In this document: positions 1 through 5,770 of the stretch, one piece after another
Position numbering within the stretch: position 1 is the stretch's first letter
Layout of the letters: every line of letters starts with the position of its first letter
Origin: DATDCV01 sp036524155
GTDB taxonomy: Bacteria; Verrucomicrobiota; Verrucomicrobiia; Limisphaerales; UBA8199
Assembly: GCA_036524155.1 (NCBI GenBank)
Contig: DATDCV010000458.1
Location: 1-8,734, forward strand
Reading direction: 5' to 3'
DNA: 8,734 nt
The notes under the pieces: model-generated
Databases searched by the model: none
What the model saw: only the letters and a program-made list of their open reading frames with translations
Told to the model about the DNA's origin: nothing
Program-made: the position numbers and the translations under genes

Positions 1-1993
1 CAAACACCGGCGCGAGCGCCGGGTTCGGCGGCGGGACAGGGGCTGGTGCGGCCGCGGCTTCAGCGATCTCATACAGGTAATTGGGGTGGGCGTCGGGCAC
101 GACGCTGCGCTTGCCGCTCCGCCAGGTGACTTCGATGCGCAAGTGGTTGGTGAGGTTCCCCGCGGCAAACACGCGCATCGCGTCGTCGCAGGACAGATAC
201 CGGCCGCCGCACATCATTTCCTGGGTCTGCGTTACCGGACCCCCGGCGACCCGGATGCGGGCGCCAATCCCACGGGTGTTCGGCGGTGTCCCTCGGAGCT
301 GTACCGCGATCCGTGGAGCCGAAGCATTATTCCGGTAAAGCCCCGCCGCGCCGTTCAGGTTGTTGACGATCACATCCAGGTCGCCGTCGCCGTCCAGATC
401 TGCCAGGCATGCGCCCTGGGAAATTATTGGAGCGTCAAAACCCCATTGCTGGCCGACCTCGTCAAATCGGAGGTCACCCCGATTGTGAAAGGCCAGGTTG
501 CGGGTAGCTAGAGGCGGGAACATCTTTCGCAGCGAAAGGTCTTCGAGCGACCGGATCCTCGTGGAAGCTGTCGCCTGTTTGATGCGGTTCTGAACATCAA
601 TATTCATGTTGTCGCGAACGAACCCGTTGGGAATCAAGACGTCCTCGAAACCATCCAAATCCACATCGAGGAAGATTGGCGCCCACGACCACTCGGAAGC
701 TTCCAGGCCGGCGTATTGAGCGATCTCGGCGTAGGTGCCGTCGCCGCGGCTCAAGAACAGGGTGTTGCGGGGGTATTGGAATCGCTCGGAAGCCGAGTCG
801 GATTTGGAGTGCCCGGCGTACATGGCGTTGCGTTGTGTCAACCGCCGCCGATGCTCGCGGCTTAGCATGTCCACGACCATGAACTCATCGTGCCCGTCAC
901 GGTTGAGATCGGCCGCATCGATGCCCATCGAGGAGAAGCTCGTTTCGCGTAGTGTCAGGGACGGGGCCGCGCGGAACCGGCCACGGCCATCGTTCAGCCA
1001 AAAGCGGTCGGGAGACAGGAAGTCGTTGCAGACGTAGAGATCAGGGTGACCGTCCCCGTTGAAATCACGGAACATGACCGACAACCCCCAGTCAAACGGA
1101 GGAGCGGTCAGCGGTCTGCCCGCTTCGTCCAGGAATGTGCCCCCGGTCCACGATACCGCGTCGAAGTTGCCGTGCCCGTCGTTGCGCAGGAACAGGTCCG
1201 CCTCGCCCAGTTCCTCGCGACCCACCCGGCCGTGCCCTTGCTCGTCCAGCACCGTCGTGAACCGAAAGCGATTAGTCCATTCCGGATCGGTGGGGGGACG
1301 GCCATTTATCGAGGCGACCTCGGCCTGGTTGTTGACCATTCTCATGCTGAACCGCGTGCCCGGCGCATCGAGGATCGTCGAAGCCCGGTAGTTGGCGATG
1401 TAGAGGTCGAGCCTTCCGTTGCCCGTGTCATCGGCCAACGCCAGCGAGGTGCCGCCGTGGCCCGAATTCAGCACGCGTGGGGTGTGGCGGAAGTGACTTT
1501 TACCATCGTTGAGGTAGATATGTGTGCCGCCGCCAATAGAATTGATTAGCAGATCAAGGCGACCGTCGCCATCGATGTCTGCCAGCACGGCGCCCGTCGC
1601 GTCAAGGGTTGTGCAATTTATCCCAGCGCGCTCTGTAATATCTTCAAATTTCCAGTTGCCCAGGTTGCGATATAAACGGCTGCCCCCGCCGAGGCCCGCA
1701 AAAAAGATGTCACAAAGTCCGTCGCCATCCACGTCACCGGCAGCGACGCCCGACCCGTTAGGCAGAATCGTGTTAGTGAGCGATCGGGATTCCGGGAGGG
1801 AATTGGTGAACCGGACGCCGGTCTCCTGCGTTTGGTGCATCGTGAATCCGGGTTTGCCCTCGGGTGGGATCGTTAGTGGTCTGGAGCGATAGCCGGGCCC
1901 GTCTTGCCAGCCCTGGGCGAAGACGAATGAGTGGACCAGCAGGCCCATCCACAAGCACACCCGCGGGAAAACGCCGGAGCGATGACTCTTCAA
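1..1993 (-). CDS. Exported FG-GAP/VCBS repeat protein with ASPIC/UnbV domain (CRTAC1-like), 3' end beyond the window
   Basis: The minus frame is open from 1993 to base 1, giving 664 residues with no stop, so the C-terminus lies outside. Residues 1-26 form a signal peptide: K, H and R residues, a hydrophobic stretch (LWMGLLVHSFVF), then a probable cut at FA/QG. Seven Ca-binding loops of the DxDGDGxxD type follow, near residues 87 (DVDGDGLCD), 139 (DIDGDGRLD), 188, 310 (DFNGDGHPD), 362, 443 and 532 (DLDGDGDLD), consistent with a beta-propeller of FG-GAP/VCBS repeats. Residues about 575-642 (GIGARIRVAGG ... LRIEVTWRSGKRSVV) match the ASPIC/UnbV domain, followed by a Pro/Ala-rich linker. Such proteins are secreted or surface-exposed; substrate unknown. 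I chose the TTG at 1993 because it supplies the charged start of the signal peptide. GTG at 1960 and ATG at 1948 are alternatives lacking that part. An in-frame TGA lies further upstream with no ATG between. AAGGAG at 2012-2017 is 18 bases from the TTG, longer than usual. Confidence 0.93.
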   Translation of the reverse strand, partial: MKSHRSGVFPRVCLWMGLLVHSFVFAQGWQDGPGYRSRPLTIPPEGKPGFTMHQTQETGVRFTNSLPESRSLTNTILPNGSGVAAGDVDGDGLCDIFFAGLGGGSRLYRNLGNWKFEDITERAGINCTTLDATGAVLADIDGDGRLDLLINSIGGGTHIYLNDGKSHFRHTPRVLNSGHGGTSLALADDTGNGRLDLYIANYRASTILDAPGTRFSMRMVNNQAEVASINGRPPTDPEWTNRFRFTTVLDEQGHGRVGREELGEADLFLRNDGHGNFDAVSWTGGTFLDEAGRPLTAPPFDWGLSVMFRDFNGDGHPDLYVCNDFLSPDRFWLNDGRGRFRAAPSLTLRETSFSSMGIDAADLNRDGHDEFMVVDMLSREHRRRLTQRNAMYAGHSKSDSASERFQYPRNTLFLSRGDGTYAEIAQYAGLEASEWSWAPIFLDVDLDGFEDVLIPNGFVRDNMNIDVQNRIKQATASTRIRSLEDLSLRKMFPPLATRNLAFHNRGDLRFDEVGQQWGFDAPIISQGACLADLDGDGDLDVIVNNLNGAAGLYRNNASAPRIAVQLRGTPPNTRGIGARIRVAGGPVTQTQEMMCGGRYLSCDDAMRVFAAGNLTNHLRIEVTWRSGKRSVVPDAHPNYLYEIAEAAAAPAPVPPPNPALAPVF

Positions 1994-2040
1994 GCTGGTA
2001 AATTTTAGCCACTCCTTGGGCGGGCCAGCAAGCCTGAGGT

Positions 2041-2092
2041 GGGTGAGCCTGGGGCCGTACTGCCGTCAGTTTCTCCGGCAGGCAGCTCACCC
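2041..2092 (-). promoter_or_regulatory. Nested inverted repeat in the leader of the FG-GAP gene
   Basis: GGGTGAGC at 2041-2048 is a perfect inverted match to GCTCACCC at 2085-2092. Inside it TGCCG (2061-2065) pairs with CGGCA (2076-2080) around a 10-base loop. On the minus strand the structure lies between the CBM48 gene stop (2117) and the FG-GAP start (1993). No U-tract follows, so it is not a classical intrinsic terminator; it could be a leader structure, a weak terminator or chance in GC-rich DNA. Confidence 0.3.
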
Positions 2093-2116
2093 TGCGGGGC
2101 TCAAAACCGAGAGCCG

Positions 2117-2401
2117 TCAGCTCACGGGGACTAGCGAAACCCGCTCGCCCTTGTCGTTCCGGGTAATGCCCTGAGCCATAGGGTCCAGGGTCAAAACCCC
2201 GTCCACGAGAAACGCGTACCGGTGATGCCCATGCTTCAATTCGACGTTGAGTAACCACGACCGGTCGGGCATTTGTTTCATGGGATGAGCGGTCGGCCGC
2301 CAGTCGTTGAAATCCCCCACCAGGCTGACAGAAGTAGCCTGCGGCGAGTGGCAGATGAAATTTACGCCCCGCAGCGGTTTTTGATATCCAAGCGATCTCA
2401 T
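2117..2401 (-). CDS. Stand-alone CBM48 / AMPK-type glycogen-binding (isoamylase early-set) domain protein
   Basis: This 94-residue protein is essentially one early-set immunoglobulin-like domain of the type found in branching and debranching enzymes and AMPK beta. Residues 12-34 (VNFICHSPQATSVSLVGDFN then DW) carry the typical GDFNDW turn with Trp34. Then come SWLLNVEL (48-55), HHRYAFLVDG (59-68) and TLDP (71-74), matching the usual W..t..L..G.y.Y.F.vDG.w..DP pattern. In related domains Trp34-like and following aromatic residues bind alpha-1,4-glucans; whether binding is kept here is inference. There is no catalytic domain, signal peptide or membrane segment, so it is probably a cytosolic adaptor, like other small bacterial isoamylase-early-domain proteins. 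It lies 79 bases after the 303-residue gene on the same strand and may be cotranscribed with it. No good Shine-Dalgarno precedes the ATG at 2401. Confidence 0.88.
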   Translation of the reverse strand: MRSLGYQKPLRGVNFICHSPQATSVSLVGDFNDWRPTAHPMKQMPDRSWLLNVELKHGHHRYAFLVDGVLTLDPMAQGITRNDKGERVSLVPVS

Positions 2402-2480
2402 GGGAAAGTTAGCTGATGGAAAGGTTGAACCGGCAACGCGGAGGTCCCGATACGCGGTTGAGGCAGCAACCTTAGCGCGT

Positions 2481-3392
2481 TCATTTGAGCAGGTTCTCCA
2501 GGATGGTCACGGCGGTCCGCCGGATTTGTTCGGAACGGTTTTCGAGCATCCGAAACTGGTCAATCCAGTCCTTCTGTTTTGCGTGACGCTCCCGCCAGAG
2601 TGCCTTAAGGACCCGTTCGGTGCGCTCGACTTGTTGAAGGGCCGAGGCGAGCGACTCGCGCCCTTCCGGCAAATCCGTGATGTTTCCCACAAAGAAACGG
2701 CTAATCCGCTTTTTACTGAGAATTGCGTGCAGCAGGATCACCACGGTCTGCTCATAGGGGTACCAGCGTTGTTGCAGCACCTGGTGCAGGAAATTGTGGC
2801 AAATGGCGAAGAACTCTGACCGGGGTCGCTCGGTGAACTGGCGGATTTCCTGGGACTCCGCTGGAAACCAGTTATAAAGCAGGGCAAACGTGCCGTAGGT
2901 ATCGATGAGTTGTTTGGAATTGTTATGGTCGGTGGCGATCTCGCCGATGCACAGATCCTGTTTGAGCTCGAGGATGATCTCCGGCAAATCGTGCAGGCGA
3001 CCGAGGACTTCCTGCCCGACCGCCGAGCCGTAATTGAAGTCGCCGGGTATCAGCCAATAAACATCGCCCGGTTTGCCCCTGGTGTAGGCCTCGCCCAAGC
3101 CGGTGTACCACATCTGGCAGGTGTCGACACACCACCGCTCCAGGATCTCCGAATGCCGGGCTACGGTATCGTTTCGGAAGGCGGCAAACAATGGCGCTTT
3201 ATCCGCCGCGTGGCAGGTTTTTTGGTCAATCACCGTGATCGGCCGCGCATAAATTTCCTTCTCCGAATCAAGGCGGGCGATTAGCCGATAAAGCGCCTCC
3301 AGGTCCTCGTAATGCCCTGGTTGCTTGAACGGGTAAGTGATAACAGGATGGATCTTTCCTTCAGCTCGGGATGCCTTTGCGCTCGTCTTCAT
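2481..3392 (-). CDS. Conserved-looking 303-residue protein of unknown function
   Basis: I do not recognise this family with confidence. The protein has no signal peptide or membrane segment and is probably cytosolic. The N-terminal half has alternating strand/helix segments: HPVITYPF (15-22), PITVID (51-56), GDVYWLIPGDFNYG (109-122), LPEIILELKQDLCIGEIATD (136-155) and QLIDTYGTFALLYNWFP (161-177). The strand-D/N turns (VID, IPGDFN, EIATDHNNS) give a faint nucleotide-sugar-binding look (GT-A-like), which I could not confirm. Residues about 190-240 and 245-303 are helical, the latter rich in Arg, Glu and Lys (EEx-type heptads), possibly a coiled coil. Coding support: uninterrupted 303 codons, protein-like composition and ordered secondary structure, while the opposing frames are broken. 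The neighbour downstream is a CBM48 module, so a role in polysaccharide or glycogen metabolism is possible but only by context. The ATG at 3392 has no clear ribosome-binding site. Confidence 0.82.
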   Translation of the reverse strand: MKTSAKASRAEGKIHPVITYPFKQPGHYEDLEALYRLIARLDSEKEIYARPITVIDQKTCHAADKAPLFAAFRNDTVARHSEILERWCVDTCQMWYTGLGEAYTRGKPGDVYWLIPGDFNYGSAVGQEVLGRLHDLPEIILELKQDLCIGEIATDHNNSKQLIDTYGTFALLYNWFPAESQEIRQFTERPRSEFFAICHNFLHQVLQQRWYPYEQTVVILLHAILSKKRISRFFVGNITDLPEGRESLASALQQVERTERVLKALWRERHAKQKDWIDQFRMLENRSEQIRRTAVTILENLLK

Positions 3393-3777
3393 AATCGAAT
3401 GTCGATGCTGCTGCGGTCGCGCGAACGATTCCTATCGATTCCCAGTCCGGGCGGACGCTCCGAAATCTGCCCCTCCTACAACGCCCGCCTCGGGCCAAGG
3501 CTAATTGCTGCCGCGAGGTTCTCAAACAAAAAATCACGCGAAAAAGTATCGGCTCAGTCTTGGGTCGGAGCGCCGATTTTTAATCGGCTTAAGCGCGCCG
3601 ATGTCCGCGTGTAAGCCGAGTGCAACTCGGCGCTCCGACCCAAGACTGAGAAGGTGTGAAAAAATTGAAAACGGCCGGAATTGGCAATCGCAAGTAGTTG
3701 GCTCTCAACGTGGGTGTTGAACGGTTACTCGCGTTTCGCCAATTTTTTCAGACCTTCTGAGCGGATACGCGAAAAAC
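3393..3777. other. 385-base intergenic region without a supported gene
   Basis: Short open frames on both strands here lack protein-like composition and I call none. The region separates the end of the release-factor-like gene (3778) from the start of the 303-residue gene (3392), so it should contain the latter's promoter, but I see no convincing -35/-10 pair. Its main content is the large inverted repeat at 3553-3650. A small TCAGA-AGG-TCTGA hairpin on the minus strand near 3750-3762 is followed by A residues, not U, so it is not an intrinsic terminator. Confidence 0.6.
3553..3650. repeat. 98-bp perfect inverted-repeat element able to fold as a cloverleaf
   Basis: Bases 3553-3576 (starting CTCAGTCTTGGGTCGG) are the exact reverse complement of 3627-3650. 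Two folds are possible. Rod: the 24-bp outer stem, plus an inner 8-bp stem TCGGCTTA (3584-3591) with TAAGCCGA (3612-3619). Cloverleaf: a 19-bp outer stem (3553-3571/3632-3650), with hairpin GCCGATT-TTT-AATCGGC at 3572-3588 directly abutting its left arm. A second hairpin, GCCGAGT-GCA-ACTCGGC at 3615-3631, abuts the right arm, and a weak CGCG/CGCG middle arm (3594-3597/3606-3609) lies between. The precise abutment of two 7-bp/3-nt hairpins to the stem argues against chance. It resembles REP/MITE-type intergenic elements in size and symmetry. No transposase, no clear target duplication and no second copy are seen in this window. It carries no T-tract of terminator type. Confidence 0.85.
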
Positions 3778-4191
3778 TCACTCTGAAACTATCCGCCGCC
3801 GCAGGTCCTTCCTGGTCGCCCGGTGTGCTTTGTCCGCCAGCATCCGCTGCGTGGCAGCACGGCTCCGGCCGCGCTTCCAGCGGCGAATTTTTTCGACGCG
3901 GGCTCGTTCGGCCGCGGCCTGTTTGTCGCGCCGCGCTTCGAGTTTGTCGAGGAGTTGGCAGCGCGCGATAAAGCGGTTGAGCCCTTGTTGCCGCGTGCTC
4001 TGGCATTTGACCTGCAACCCTGAGGGGCGGTGCACGAGCATCACGCACGTCGACGTTTTGTTCACATTCTGGCCTCCATGACCCCCCGACCGGACAAAGG
4101 TTTCCGCCAGATCCGCTTCCGTGATCCCCAGCGCCCGCATGCGTTCAGCGAGGCGGGGTTCATTCCCAAAGTGAACCGGAAAGGTGCTCAT
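3778..4191 (-). CDS. Release-factor-like protein with GGQ motif (probable ribosome rescue factor)
   Basis: The 137-residue protein holds an RF-1-type peptidyl-tRNA hydrolase domain without the codon-recognition domain of RF1/RF2. The motif SGGHGGQNVNKT spans residues 35-46, with the catalytic GGQ at 39-41, followed by STCVMLVHRPSGLQVKCQSTRQQGLN (47-72), typical of this fold. The C-terminal third (about 85-137) is very basic (RRDKQ, KIRRWKRGRSR, RRRI), as in ArfB and mtRF-R/C12orf65 proteins, where such tails bind the ribosome. Family knowledge suggests it frees peptides from stalled ribosomes, by a tRNA-ester hydrolysis reaction. Length and architecture fit annotated 'peptide chain release factor-like' proteins; whether it acts like ArfB (YaeJ) or another subtype I cannot say. 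Start: ATG at 4191, with a GGGAG 14 bases upstream, which is distant. It is divergent from the YmdB-like gene, 82 bases apart. Confidence 0.92.
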   Translation of the reverse strand: MSTFPVHFGNEPRLAERMRALGITEADLAETFVRSGGHGGQNVNKTSTCVMLVHRPSGLQVKCQSTRQQGLNRFIARCQLLDKLEARRDKQAAAERARVEKIRRWKRGRSRAATQRMLADKAHRATRKDLRRRIVSE

Positions 4192-4241
4192 GGGCGCAGC
4201 CTACACTCCCTTTCGAGTGGCGCTCAACGGGAAACCGCTTG

Positions 4242-4257
4242 CCGGGGGCTCCCCCGG
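4242..4257. promoter_or_regulatory. GC-rich palindrome in the divergent gene gap
   Basis: CCGGGGG (4242-4248) and CCCCCGG (4251-4257) form a perfect inverted repeat with a two-base centre. It sits in the 82-base gap between the two divergent start codons, 16 bases before the GTG at 4274. It could be an operator shared by both genes or a short hairpin in the leader of the phosphodiesterase mRNA. No promoter could be placed with confidence. Confidence 0.3.
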
Positions 4258-4273
4258 TATTACTGTGTGGGGC

Positions 4274-5101
4274 GTGAGACTGCTTTTCATCGCGGACATC
4301 GTGGGCAAGCCAGGCCGTAAAGCGGTGTCGGAACTGGTGCCGGCATACCGGCGGGAAAACCAGGTTGATGTTGTGGTGGCCAATGGCGAGAATTCCGCGG
4401 GCGGGTCCGGCATTACTCCCAAGACCGCGGAGGAGTTGTTTGCCGCGGGCGTGGACGTGATCACGAGTGGCGACCATCTTTGGGATCAAAAGGAGGTGGT
4501 TGAGCTTCTGGAGCATGAGCGGCGGTTCGTGCGGCCCCTGAATTATCCGCCGGGCACGCCCGGACAAGGAAGCGTCATCATCGAGGGGAAAGGTTTTCCG
4601 CCGCTGGGCGTCATAAACCTCCAAGGGAGGACTTTCATGCAGCCGTTGGAAAACCCCTTTCGGTGCGTTGTGGCGGAAGTCGAGCGACTCCACGAACAAA
4701 CCCGGATTATCTTCATTGACTTTCATGCGGAGGCGACGTCCGAAAAAGTGGCCTTGGCGCGGATGTTGGATGGGCGTGTCAGCGCGGTGGTAGGGACTCA
4801 TACCCACGTCCAAACCGCCGATGGACGAGTGCTCCCGGGCGGGACAGCGTTCCTGTGCGACGGCGGTTTCACGGGTCCGCATGACAGTGTCATCGGCCGC
4901 GAGGTGGAGCCCGTGGTGCGGAGATTCCTCACCAGCATGCCTCAGAAATTCGAGGTCGCAACGAACGACGTGCTGCTGCAGGGCGCGCTGATCGAGATCG
5001 ACGACGAAAGCGGCAAGGCTTGCCGTATCTGCCGGGTTTCGAGGCCGCTGGGGGCAGCCCCCAAAGCGGCGATGGGATTAGGTCTCGAGGAATCTCACTA
5101 G
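4274..5101 (+). CDS. ymdB: YmdB-family metallophosphodiesterase (2',3'-cyclic-nucleotide phosphodiesterase type)
   Basis: The 275-residue product matches the YmdB/TIGR00282 family (calcineurin-like fold; Bacillus subtilis YmdB is of similar length). Visible metal-site residues, numbered from the GTG: Asp8 in FIADIVGKPGR, Glu39-Asn40 in VANGENSAGG, Asp67-His68 in TSGDHLWD, His151 in DFHAEATSEK, and His176 and His178 in GTHTHVQTADG. The late GGTAFLCDGGFTGPHDSVIG (197-216) is also family-typical. YmdB hydrolyses cyclic nucleotides with a di-metal centre and affects RNA levels and biofilm formation in Bacillus; the cellular role here is unknown. Asp67 occupies the place where YmdB has Asn in GNH. 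Start: the frame is open upstream to ATG 4184, but the family begins right before 'LLFIADIVG', so GTG 4274 fits best; GTG 4265 is an alternative. ATG 4184 would overlap the divergent gene. It ends overlapping the convergent small gene by 24 bases. Confidence 0.94.
   Translation: MRLLFIADIVGKPGRKAVSELVPAYRRENQVDVVVANGENSAGGSGITPKTAEELFAAGVDVITSGDHLWDQKEVVELLEHERRFVRPLNYPPGTPGQGSVIIEGKGFPPLGVINLQGRTFMQPLENPFRCVVAEVERLHEQTRIIFIDFHAEATSEKVALARMLDGRVSAVVGTHTHVQTADGRVLPGGTAFLCDGGFTGPHDSVIGREVEPVVRRFLTSMPQKFEVATNDVLLQGALIEIDDESGKACRICRVSRPLGAAPKAAMGLGLEESH
5044..5070 (-). terminator. Strong GC hairpin just past the stop of the 60-residue gene
   Basis: GCCGCT (5044-5049) and GGGGG (5050-5054) pair with CCCCC (5058-5062) and AGCGGC (5065-5070), a stem of about 11-12 bp with a two-base AA bulge and a tight loop. 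Read on the minus strand it begins 7 bases after the TAA of the small gene (5078-5080). The same bases code for residues near the C-terminus of the YmdB-like protein. There is no U-tract on either strand, so it would be an atypical terminator or an mRNA end-protecting hairpin. Confidence 0.4.
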
Positions 5102-5260
5102 CTCAACCCGGATTTGGTCCAGGCGCCGACGGTCGGTCTCCCGTTTGTCGTGGAGCAACTCCGCGACTTCGGGGGTTAATTTCAACTGTGATTCCGCATA
5201 TTGCTGGACCTTCAGGTCCATCATTTCCTCTATAAGTCTTACCAAGTAATCTGCAGTCAT
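5078..5260 (-). CDS. Small helical protein of unknown function (60 residues)
   Basis: The frame is open up to 5509, but only the last 60 residues look protein-like; the upstream part is rich in Gly, Ser, Arg and Cys and looks like translated non-coding DNA. I therefore start at ATG 5258-5260: MTADYLVRLIEEMMDLKVQQ, then LKLTPEVAELLHDKRETDRR and RLDQIRVELVRFLET. It is predicted almost wholly helical with heptad-spaced Leu/Ile/Val and many charged residues, so probably a soluble coiled-coil or helical hairpin protein. The 'DYLVRLIEEM' start is reminiscent of the DUF6483-type N-terminus (DYLMR.IE), a weak resemblance only. It has no Cys, signal peptide or membrane segment. It converges on the YmdB-like gene and overlaps its 3' end by 24 bases. 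No Shine-Dalgarno is visible. It may alternatively be a longer or spurious frame. Confidence 0.6.
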   Translation of the reverse strand: MTADYLVRLIEEMMDLKVQQYAESQLKLTPEVAELLHDKRETDRRRLDQIRVELVRFLET

Positions 5261-5612
5261 AAGCGCGCCAATACGCCGTGCTGGATTGACCAAAGCTCGC
5301 TCACCATCCGCCGCCTGCCCGCACCGCGATATGTCTGGCGATGGAAGGCAGCAGGACCCAAGCCATGCAAAGGCCCGGGCGACGGATGCTGAACCCGCGT
5401 GCAAGGCCTCCCGCAACTGTCCATTTTCAAGGCAGGTCCCGACCGACCGGCGCCCCACCGAGTTGCTTGTTGTCGGCTTATGCCCGCGGACCGTACCACC
5501 CGACGACACGTCGCCGCTCCGATCCCGCGCGTCTGAAACATACAGGTTTGGGCTGGATCTTCAGAGGCTCGTCAGGGCCAACGATGGCTTTGGGTCGGGG
5601 GCTGAAAAGGCG
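5261..5612. other. Intergenic region without a supported gene
   Basis: Several overlapping frames on both strands are open here, but their translations are Arg-, Pro- and Ser-rich, lack recognisable domains and have no start signals, so I call no gene. I checked for tRNA, SRP RNA, RNase P and riboswitch signatures. Only isolated strings resembling parts of cobalamin or SRP consensus elements occur (CCCGCAACTGT near 5410; GGAAGGCAGCAG near 5342), in the wrong order and without the required partners. The stretch probably holds the promoter of the leftward 60-residue gene, not located, and upstream DNA of the rightward beta-helix gene. Confidence 0.5.
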
Positions 5613-5641
5613 TTGACATGGTGTTGAACACCATCCATAAA
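5613..5641 (+). promoter_or_regulatory. Sigma70-like promoter for the beta-helix gene
   Basis: TTGACA at 5613-5618 is a perfect -35 box. After exactly 17 bases CATAAA at 5636-5641 matches four of six -10 consensus positions. Transcription would start near 5648, giving a leader of about 123 bases before the ATG at 5771. This is the best promoter-like sequence in the window. It lies on the strand of, and directly upstream of, the exported beta-helix gene. Housekeeping promoters in Verrucomicrobiota are not well mapped, so activity is inferred. Confidence 0.6.
5618..5634. promoter_or_regulatory. Perfect 17-bp palindrome filling the promoter spacer (candidate operator)
   Basis: ATGGTGTT (5618-5625), a central G (5626) and AACACCAT (5627-5634) form an uninterrupted 8-bp inverted repeat. 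It fills nearly all the spacer between the -35 and -10 boxes. A dimeric regulator bound here would block RNA polymerase, a common repressor position. I cannot assign a regulator family from the sequence. Confidence 0.5.
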
Positions 5642-5770
5642 GGAGTCGTTCAAGTGCTAATGAGCGCCTGTTCCTGCTGCCGCCGACCGCACGGCGCGAC
5701 TATCGAGTTGTGGCGGCAGCGAGGCCGGCGGGATCCTCATCTCAAGCCCGGGCGAATCCACAGCAAAAAT

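Noticed and set aside
86..1892. Several plus-strand open frames of 60-170 codons over the FG-GAP gene.
   Set aside because: They are antisense shadows of an uninterrupted minus-strand gene with clear repeats and domain; their translations lack domain content.
4160..4882. A 240-codon minus-strand frame opposite the YmdB-like gene.
   Set aside because: It is antisense to a gene with all catalytic motifs and itself shows no recognisable domain.
5338..5366. GGAAGGCAGCAGG resembling the SRP RNA apical motif GGAAGGNAGCAG.
   Set aside because: The pairing strand (GGTC before the motif) is absent and no flanking long stem is visible.
5335..5450. Cobalamin-riboswitch-like strings (CCCGCAACTGT near 5410, AAGGCAGGTCCC after it, GGAAGGC and AAGCC before it).
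   Set aside because: The pieces occur in the wrong order, the paired G-rich half of the core and the GCCACT element are missing, and the downstream gene is not a B12 gene. An Infernal scan with RF00174 would settle it; a significant hit would reverse this.
5261..5509. N-terminal extension of the small minus-strand gene to ATG 5509.
   Set aside because: The extra 83 residues have the composition of translated non-coding DNA and the helical, conserved-looking part begins at ATG 5260.
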